Assembly (NCBI GenBank): GCA_016791105.1
Contig: JAEUNM010000062.1
Span: forward strand, 1 to 64,000
Direction of reading: 5' to 3'
Source of the DNA: Rhodocyclaceae bacterium
GTDB lineage: Bacteria > Pseudomonadota > Gammaproteobacteria > Burkholderiales > Rhodocyclaceae
DNA length: 64,000 nucleotides
Of this stretch, positions 59,005 to 64,000 are shown in pieces. Both the position numbers and the translations under genes were made by a program. Within the stretch, counting starts at the first letter, position 1. Each line of letters begins with the position of its first letter. A model generated the notes under the pieces. The model saw only the letters and a list, made by a program, of their open reading frames with translations, made no database searches and was not told the origin of the DNA.

Positions 59005-59446
59005 ACAGGCGCCGCTCGACGCCGCCACCGGCAATTCGGCGCAAGCCATTGTGGGCATACGCAAAATTGGTGCGAGGACGCAAAATACCTTTGCGGATTT
59101 TCAAACCGCAGGCGGATGCGTCAGGCTGCCGCCTGCCAATTGCAGGACCACGCACCAATTGAGTGTTTTTTGGCCCAGCCGGCCGCACCCGCCGTGGGCG
59201 TCCGTGCGCCAAATCGGGGCATGAACGATTTTTTCGAACTCAGATTTCGCTTTTTTCAGGTTGGCACGGTATCTGCTTGGGCCAAGCATAGTGGGTTTGG
59301 CGGCGGACTGACGAAGGCTTGTTCAACGCATCGCCGCCGCCTCGATCTATCTGCAGCAGCGCATTCCGGCTTTCGACGCTTTTGTGGGTCACGCAGCGTG
59401 TTGGCGCCTGGCTAACCGGCTTATCAATTCTATTGGGGTAAACATC
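59005..59446. other. Intergenic region
   Basis: About 440 bases, no supported gene. The segment 59220-59280 is AT-rich (TTTTTTCGAACTC) and probably contains the promoter of the channel gene that follows. Confidence 0.45.
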
Positions 59447-60265
59447 ATGGCGTATCTCATGCCAAGCGAATTCGTCACCAAGATGGTGGATGCGGGTGAA
59501 GCGAAAATATTCATGTCCACCAAGGACACGGTAATCCGTGCCTATATGGCGGGGGCCATACTCGCCCTGGCGGCCGCATTCGCAGTCACCGTTGCCGTGC
59601 AGACCGGCAGTCACCTGGTCGGTTCAATGCTGTTCCCGGTCGGCTTCTGCATGCTGTACCTGCTCGGCTTCGACCTGCTCACGGGCGTGTTCACGCTATG
59701 CCCGCTGGCACTGATGGACAAGCGCCCCGGCGTCACCGTAGGCGGCTTGATGCGCAACTGGACCCTGGTGTTCATCGGCAATTTCGCCGGCTCGCTCACC
59801 ACTGCGGTCATGATGGCCATCGTACTTACCTTCGGCTTTACGGTAGACCCCAGCACCGTACCGGTGGCCGCGAAAATCGGCACCATCGGTGAATCACGTA
59901 CCGTAGGCTATGCCGCCCACGGCGCGGCCGGCATGCTCACGCTGTTCATTCGCGGCGTCATGTGCAACTGGATGGTATCTACCGGCGTGGTCGGCGCGAT
60001 GGTTTCCAGCACCGTGTCGGGCAAGGTGATCGCCATGTGGATGCCCATCATGGTGTTCTTCTTCATGGGCTTCGAACATTCCATCGTCAACATGTTCCTG
60101 TTCCCCTCCGGCCTCATGCTGGGTGGCAAGTTCGGCCTGTACGACTATTTCATCTGGAACGAACTGCCCACCGTGTTGGGCAACCTGGTCGGCGGCATCA
60201 CTTTCGTCGGCCTGACGCTCTATTCCACGCACGTGCGTACCGGTCCGAAGCGTTCCGCGGCCTGA
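59447..60265 (+). CDS. Formate/nitrite-type (FNT) channel
   Basis: 272 residues with six helices. AYMAGAILALAAAFAVTVAV, then FDLLTGVFTLCPLALMDKRPGV, and VMCNWMVSTGVV and GFEHSIVNMFLFP fit the FocA/NirC family; the conserved pore histidine is in GFEHSI. It moves nitrite or formate (proton-coupled) across the inner membrane. A terminator-like hairpin follows at 60296-60328, then the kinase/phosphatase gene. Confidence 0.92.
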   Translation: MAYLMPSEFVTKMVDAGEAKIFMSTKDTVIRAYMAGAILALAAAFAVTVAVQTGSHLVGSMLFPVGFCMLYLLGFDLLTGVFTLCPLALMDKRPGVTVGGLMRNWTLVFIGNFAGSLTTAVMMAIVLTFGFTVDPSTVPVAAKIGTIGESRTVGYAAHGAAGMLTLFIRGVMCNWMVSTGVVGAMVSSTVSGKVIAMWMPIMVFFFMGFEHSIVNMFLFPSGLMLGGKFGLYDYFIWNELPTVLGNLVGGITFVGLTLYSTHVRTGPKRSAA

Positions 60266-60295
60266 TCGGCCAGCGCGGTCTGCGCCCTCACACCC

Positions 60296-60328
60296 GCCCC
60301 GGTTCCGCAAGGTGCCGGGGCAATTTTT
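60296..60328 (+). terminator. Rho-independent terminator
   Basis: GCCCCGG (60296-60302) pairs with CCGGGGC (60315-60321) around a 12-base loop, followed by AATTTTTT. It lies 30 bases after the channel stop and would separate it from the kinase gene. Confidence 0.75.
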
Positions 60329-60385
60329 TGGTGTCGGGCGAGCCGCATCCGTTTCGCCGGTACTGCGTTTTCTGCTTGACTATCG

Positions 60386-62122
60386 ATGACGAAAACCCTA
60401 CGCGTCACGGTCGGCCAATATTCCGATAAAGGCCTTAAACCGGCCAATCAGGATTTTCACGGCGTCTCTATTCCGGACGAGCCGCAGCGCAGCGCCAAAG
60501 GCATTGCCATTGCGCTGGCCGACGGCATCAGCAGCAGCGACGTGTCGCATGTCGCCAGCGCGGCCGCCGTGCGCGGTTTTCTGGAAGACTATTACTGCAC
60601 CTCGGACGCCTGGTCGGTCAAGACCGCCGGCCAGCGCGTGCTGTTCGCCATCAATTCCTGGCTCAATGCGCAAACGCGGCAAAGCCGCTACCGCGAAGAC
60701 CGCAACCGCGGCTATGTGTGCACCTTCAGCGGCATGGTGCTGAAATCCGCCACGGCGCACCTGTTCCACATCGGCGACACGCGCATTTGCCGCCTGAGCG
60801 GGAACAGCCTGGAACAACTGACCAACGACCACCGCGTGGTGCTGTCGTCGGCGGAAAGTTATCTGGGGCGCGCCATGGGCGCCGATCCGCACGTGGATAT
60901 CGACTATCAGGCCATCGGCCTGAGTACGGGCGACGTGTTCGTGCTGGCCACCGACGGCGTGTATGAGCACGTCGATGCGCGCTTCGTGGCCGATAGCCTG
61001 CGCACCCATGCGACCGACCTCGACGCCGCCGCGCGCGCAATAGGCGAGGAGGCGCTGCGCCGCGGCAGCCAGGACAACCTGACGGTACAGTTGCTGCGCG
61101 TCGATTCCGTGCCGGTCGCGCAGGTGAGCGAAATGCAGCAGCAGGTATCGGCCCTGCCGCTGCCGCCGCTGCCGGAACCGCGCGCGCTATTCGACGGCTA
61201 CCGCATCATCCGCTCCGTGCATGCCAGCAGCCGCAGCCACATTTACCTGGCCGAAGACGAAGAAAGCGGGGCGCGGGTCATCATCAAACTGCCCTCGGTC
61301 GATCTGCGCGGCGACCCCGCCTATCTCGAACGCTTCATGATGGAAGAATGGGTGGCGCGGCGCATCAACGACCCCCACGTGCTGCAGGGCTGCCCGCGCA
61401 AGCGCCGGCAAAACTATCTTTATGTGGTGACAGAGTACATTGAGGGGCAGACGCTGGCGCAATGGATGACCGACAACCCGCGCCCCGATCTGGAAACCGT
61501 GCGCAGCCTGGTGGAACAGATCGCGCGCGGCTTGCAGGCCTTCCACCGGCAGGAAATGCTGCACCAGGACTTGCGCCCGCAGAACATCATGATAGACCGC
61601 AGCGGCACGGTCAAAATCATCGACTTCGGCTCCACCCGCGTGGCCGGCATGCTGGAATCCGGCGGCCCGGTGGACGCCACCAGCATACTGGGCACCACGC
61701 AATATACGGCGCCCGAATATTTTCTCGGCGAAGGCGGCACGCCGGCTTCGGATTTGTTTTCCCTGGGCGTGATCGCCTATCAGATGCTCACCGGCCGCCT
61801 GCCCTATGGTGCGGAAGTGGCGCGCACGCGCACGCGCAAGGAACAGGCGCGCCTGCAATACCGCTCCCTGGTGGCGGACGACCTGCCCATACCGGCCTGG
61901 GTGGATGAGGCGCTGCGCAAGGCGGTGCAGGTGGACCCCACCAAGCGCTACGGCTTGCTGTCAGAATTTCTGTTCGACCTGCGCCAGCCCAACCCGCAGT
62001 TTTTCAACCGCCGTGCCGAACCCCTGCTGGCGCGCAATCCGCTGCTGTTCTGGAAAGGACTAAGTGTGGCGCTGGGGCTGATCGTGGTGTATCTGATCTG
62101 GTTGTTGAACACGCGCCATTAG
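60386..62122 (+). CDS. Fused PP2C-type phosphatase and Ser/Thr protein kinase
   Basis: 578 residues. PP2C domain to ~250: VGQYSDKGLKPANQDFHGV, IALADGISSS, FHIGDTRICRL, LATDGVYEHV and SQDNLTV carry the acidic metal residues. Kinase from ~270: FDGYRIIRSV-type start, RVIIKLPS (Lys), VTEYIEGQTLAQWM, HQDLRPQNIMID (HxDLxxxN), IDFGST (DFG), TQYTAPEY, SDLFSLGVIAYQML. A C-terminal membrane helix (SVALGLIVVYLIWLL) anchors it. The catalytic Asp and Asn are kept, but HRD is HQD. It adds and removes phosphate on protein targets. In related bacteria this fusion sits beside nitrate/nitrite transport genes, which fits the neighbour at 59447. Confidence 0.9.
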   Translation: MTKTLRVTVGQYSDKGLKPANQDFHGVSIPDEPQRSAKGIAIALADGISSSDVSHVASAAAVRGFLEDYYCTSDAWSVKTAGQRVLFAINSWLNAQTRQSRYREDRNRGYVCTFSGMVLKSATAHLFHIGDTRICRLSGNSLEQLTNDHRVVLSSAESYLGRAMGADPHVDIDYQAIGLSTGDVFVLATDGVYEHVDARFVADSLRTHATDLDAAARAIGEEALRRGSQDNLTVQLLRVDSVPVAQVSEMQQQVSALPLPPLPEPRALFDGYRIIRSVHASSRSHIYLAEDEESGARVIIKLPSVDLRGDPAYLERFMMEEWVARRINDPHVLQGCPRKRRQNYLYVVTEYIEGQTLAQWMTDNPRPDLETVRSLVEQIARGLQAFHRQEMLHQDLRPQNIMIDRSGTVKIIDFGSTRVAGMLESGGPVDATSILGTTQYTAPEYFLGEGGTPASDLFSLGVIAYQMLTGRLPYGAEVARTRTRKEQARLQYRSLVADDLPIPAWVDEALRKAVQVDPTKRYGLLSEFLFDLRQPNPQFFNRRAEPLLARNPLLFWKGLSVALGLIVVYLIWLLNTRH

Positions 62123-62130
62123 TCAGTCCG

Positions 62131-63426
62131 TCAGACCAGCTTTTGCAAGGCGTGCAGGGCGAGGCCTATGCTGCCGCCGACCAGGGTGCCGTTGATGCGT
62201 ATGAATTGCAGGTCGCGGCCCACGTTCAGTTCCAGTTCGCGAACCAAATCTTCATCGCGCCAGGCTTTTACGGTGGCGGCGATGTGGCGCGCGGTGGCGT
62301 CGCGCAGATCGGTGGCGAGGGCGCGCGCGGCTTTTTCCAGATGGTCGTCCAATGAGGCGCGCAGGCCGGGGTGATCGGCCAGACCGGCGCCGAACGAGCG
62401 CGCGGTGTCGCCCAGTTTTTCACGGATGCTGGACGCAGGATCGTGCAGGTCGGCCAGCAGCCAGTTTTTCAGTTCGTCCCACAGGCCGTTCAGATAGTCG
62501 GCCAGCAGCGGCTCGGCCAGCATGTCCTGTTTGGCGCCGGCGAGCCTGTCGCGAAAATCGCTGTCGTCCTGCGCGCGCGCAATGTAATCGGCGATCAGCG
62601 CATCGAATTGTTGCCGCCGCGGGTGCTCAGGTTGCGTCGCGATGTCCTGCATCCAGCCCTGTATGCCTTGCGCGATGGCGGCGGCAATGCGCTGGCTGAA
62701 TTCGGTGGTGTCGGTCACCACGCCCAGCGCCTTGAGTACCAGCGGGTAGTCGCGCCCGGCCATTTCGAAAATGATCGCCGCGAGCGACTTCTGCGTGTCG
62801 GGTTCGCCCAGCCAGAGCGACATTTTTTGCAGCGCCGCGTCCAGCAGTTGCTGGTGCCGCCCGCCGGCCGTAAGCGCGCCCAGCAACTTGCCCACTGCGC
62901 GCGCCAAATCCAGATTTGCCAGCCGCCGGTGTAGCGCTGCGCCCAGGCGCTCGCGCACGCGGGCGTCATCGACGAAATCCAGCGCGCCGGCCAGCGCGGC
63001 GACCAATTTACCTGCCGCCAGATCGGCATTGGCCGGTTCGGAAAGCCAGGCACCCAGGCGCGCGGCGGGCTGATAGGCGCGCAATTTGGCCAGCAATACT
63101 TCGGTATCCAGAAATTTGTCGCGTATGAATTGCGCCAGGCTGTCCGCCACGCGCGCCTTTTTGCGCGCAATGATGGCGGTGTGCGGTATGGGCAGGCCGA
63201 GCGGGTGGCGGAATAGCGCAACCACGGCGAACCAGTCGGCCAGCGCGCCTATCATGGCCGCATCGGCAAATGCGGCGACCCAGCCCCAAACCCCCGCATT
63301 GCCCTGCCAGCGCGCCAATGCGGCCAAACCCGCCGCCGCCAGCAAGAGGCCGGTGGCGACAGCTTTCATGCGCAATAGCGCGGCGGGGCGGGTGTCCGGC
63401 GGGTGGTCGCCGGTGGCGGGCGTCAT
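62131..63426 (-). CDS. DUF445 (YjiN-like) membrane protein
   Basis: 431 residues. The N-terminal helices (MKAVATGLLLAAAGLAALAR, GWVAAFADAAMIGALADWFAVVALFRHPLG) and the block IPHTAIIARKKARVADSLAQFIRD are DUF445 features. A long helical middle part follows, with a hydrophobic end (GTLVGGSIGLALHALQKLV). Role unknown, probably an inner-membrane anchor. ATG 63426 is family-like; a longer start at 63480 is possible. Convergent with the kinase gene. Confidence 0.88.
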   Translation of the reverse strand: MTPATGDHPPDTRPAALLRMKAVATGLLLAAAGLAALARWQGNAGVWGWVAAFADAAMIGALADWFAVVALFRHPLGLPIPHTAIIARKKARVADSLAQFIRDKFLDTEVLLAKLRAYQPAARLGAWLSEPANADLAAGKLVAALAGALDFVDDARVRERLGAALHRRLANLDLARAVGKLLGALTAGGRHQQLLDAALQKMSLWLGEPDTQKSLAAIIFEMAGRDYPLVLKALGVVTDTTEFSQRIAAAIAQGIQGWMQDIATQPEHPRRQQFDALIADYIARAQDDSDFRDRLAGAKQDMLAEPLLADYLNGLWDELKNWLLADLHDPASSIREKLGDTARSFGAGLADHPGLRASLDDHLEKAARALATDLRDATARHIAATVKAWRDEDLVRELELNVGRDLQFIRINGTLVGGSIGLALHALQKLV

Positions 63427-63507
63427 GCTGATGATGGCTTCGTCCGGTGATGCGCGCGGTACGCGAACAGCCCTGCGCATGGCACGGCCGACGCGCGCTC
63501 CGGCGGG

Positions 63508-63816
63508 CTAGCGTCGTTCGGGCGGAATGTTTTCGATGGCGGCCGCAAAACGCGCGTGCGCCGCCGCGTCGACCGGCCGGTATTTCACCTTGCTGCCGGC
63601 CGGATCCTTGGCCAGATAGTTGTCGCCTTTCCAGTTATTGGCCGGACGTATGGGCCGCGGCACGAAGCCGCCGCCACAGTTGGGGCACACGTTGTGCAGC
63701 ACGTCCGCCACGCATCCGGCGCAAAAGGTGCACTCATAGCTGCAGATGCGCGCTTCGATGGAATCGGGCGGCAGGGGCTTGTTGCAGTGTTCGCAAGTGG
63801 GACGTAGTTCGAGCAT
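63508..63816 (-). CDS. DUF1272 small zinc-ribbon-like protein
   Basis: 102 residues. Cysteine spacing C8-xx-C11, C25-x3-C29, C32-xx-C35, C44-xx-C47 in MLELRPTCEHCNK, ICSYECTFCAGCV and NVCPNCGGGFVPRPIRP is the DUF1272 pattern. It probably binds one or two zinc ions; biochemical role unknown. It lies upstream of the DUF445 gene in the same direction. Confidence 0.92.
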   Translation of the reverse strand: MLELRPTCEHCNKPLPPDSIEARICSYECTFCAGCVADVLHNVCPNCGGGFVPRPIRPANNWKGDNYLAKDPAGSKVKYRPVDAAAHARFAAAIENIPPERR

Positions 63817-63945
63817 GGCAATTCTCGCGCAACGGGCTGACGACGGGCAGATTGTAAGCCGCCGGTCGCACCCGCGAGCTGCGCGGCGCCGCGCAGGTGC
63901 TTGCCGCAACACTTGTCGATGTCATCGTGACCAAATTCCGGCCAA

Positions 63946-63973
63946 CCCCCGTGAACGCGGGGTGGCGGGGCCG
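63946..63973. repeat. GC palindrome near the right edge
   Basis: CCCCCGTGAACGCGGGG with further CGGGGCCGG next to it. It could be a terminator or the first element of a repeat series that continues beyond the window. Only one copy is visible. Confidence 0.3.
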
Positions 63974-64000
63974 GTTTCCGATTGGGATACTGGATTCGAT

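Noticed and set aside
63938..64000. CRISPR repeat at the right edge (CCCCCGTGAACGCGGGG)
   Set aside because: Only one copy is visible and the window ends before a second could appear; no cas gene in the window.

Overview
The window is GC-rich, densely coded chromosomal DNA, most likely from a betaproteobacterium (Nitrosomonadales/Rhodocyclales-like). That placement rests on protein style and gene neighbourhoods only; there is no rRNA or tRNA in the window to anchor it. Genes are packed in short operons with ATGA, GTGA or TGATG stop/start overlaps. The intergenic spaces are often rich in GC palindromes.

Layout. 1-3.4 kb: the end of a TPR gene, then an accessory patch with an IS4-type insertion sequence (921-2370, 27/29-bp inverted repeats), a ParD/ParE module, and a cut-off sulfotransferase-like gene fused to the toxin tail. 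3.4-8.8 kb: scattered small genes (a GFA/CENP-V protein, a lysyl oxidase homologue with all catalytic residues, a methyltransferase, a membrane protein) separated by repeats, including a GC-rich array with a 147-bp period that recurs at 51.2-51.9 kb. 8.8-13.4 kb: a SWIM-SNF2 helicase broken by two single-base shifts, and a papain-like protease fused to an alpha/beta hydrolase. 14.4-20.0 kb: a four-gene operon (MBOAT-SGNH fusion, carrier protein, amino-acid adenylating enzyme, acyl-CoA-dehydrogenase-like enzyme). It looks like a machine that activates an amino acid, oxidises it on a carrier and transfers it to something outside the cytoplasm. 20.2-28.7 kb: gamma-carbonic anhydrase-like protein, sirtuin, YjbQ, YafJ-type amidotransferase, HIT protein, two 530-residue paralogues of unknown function, and a LysR/DoxX pair.

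29.3-40.9 kb holds a two-part lipid-modification regulon. An ECF sigma factor and its ChrR-type zinc anti-sigma factor (35.98-37.2 kb) face an operon of FAD oxidoreductase, DUF1365 and cyclopropane-synthase-like methyltransferase. A second operon (29.39-32.94 kb) carries another synthase-like methyltransferase plus DUF2878, DUF1295, DUF6134-like and DUF2177 proteins. Three promoters of the form TGATCC-N18-TAnAAn sit exactly upstream of the three transcription units, which matches the known singlet-oxygen sigma-E/ChrR signature. The gene set resembles the one behind methylated and furan fatty acids in Rhodobacter.

41-51.2 kb: a methyltransferase, a secreted two-repeat protein, a giant FAD/Fe-S dehydrogenase (1311 residues), and a cobalamin lower-ligand set (BtuF-like, cobT, cobS, cobC). 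52-64 kb: an AmpG-like permease, a thioesterase, peroxide-defence genes (ohr, katG, tpx, cupin), a methyltransferase, a formate/nitrite-type channel followed by a fused PP2C phosphatase/protein kinase, a DUF445 membrane protein and a DUF1272 zinc protein. Oxidative stress is a recurring theme (sigma/ChrR, ohr, katG, tpx).
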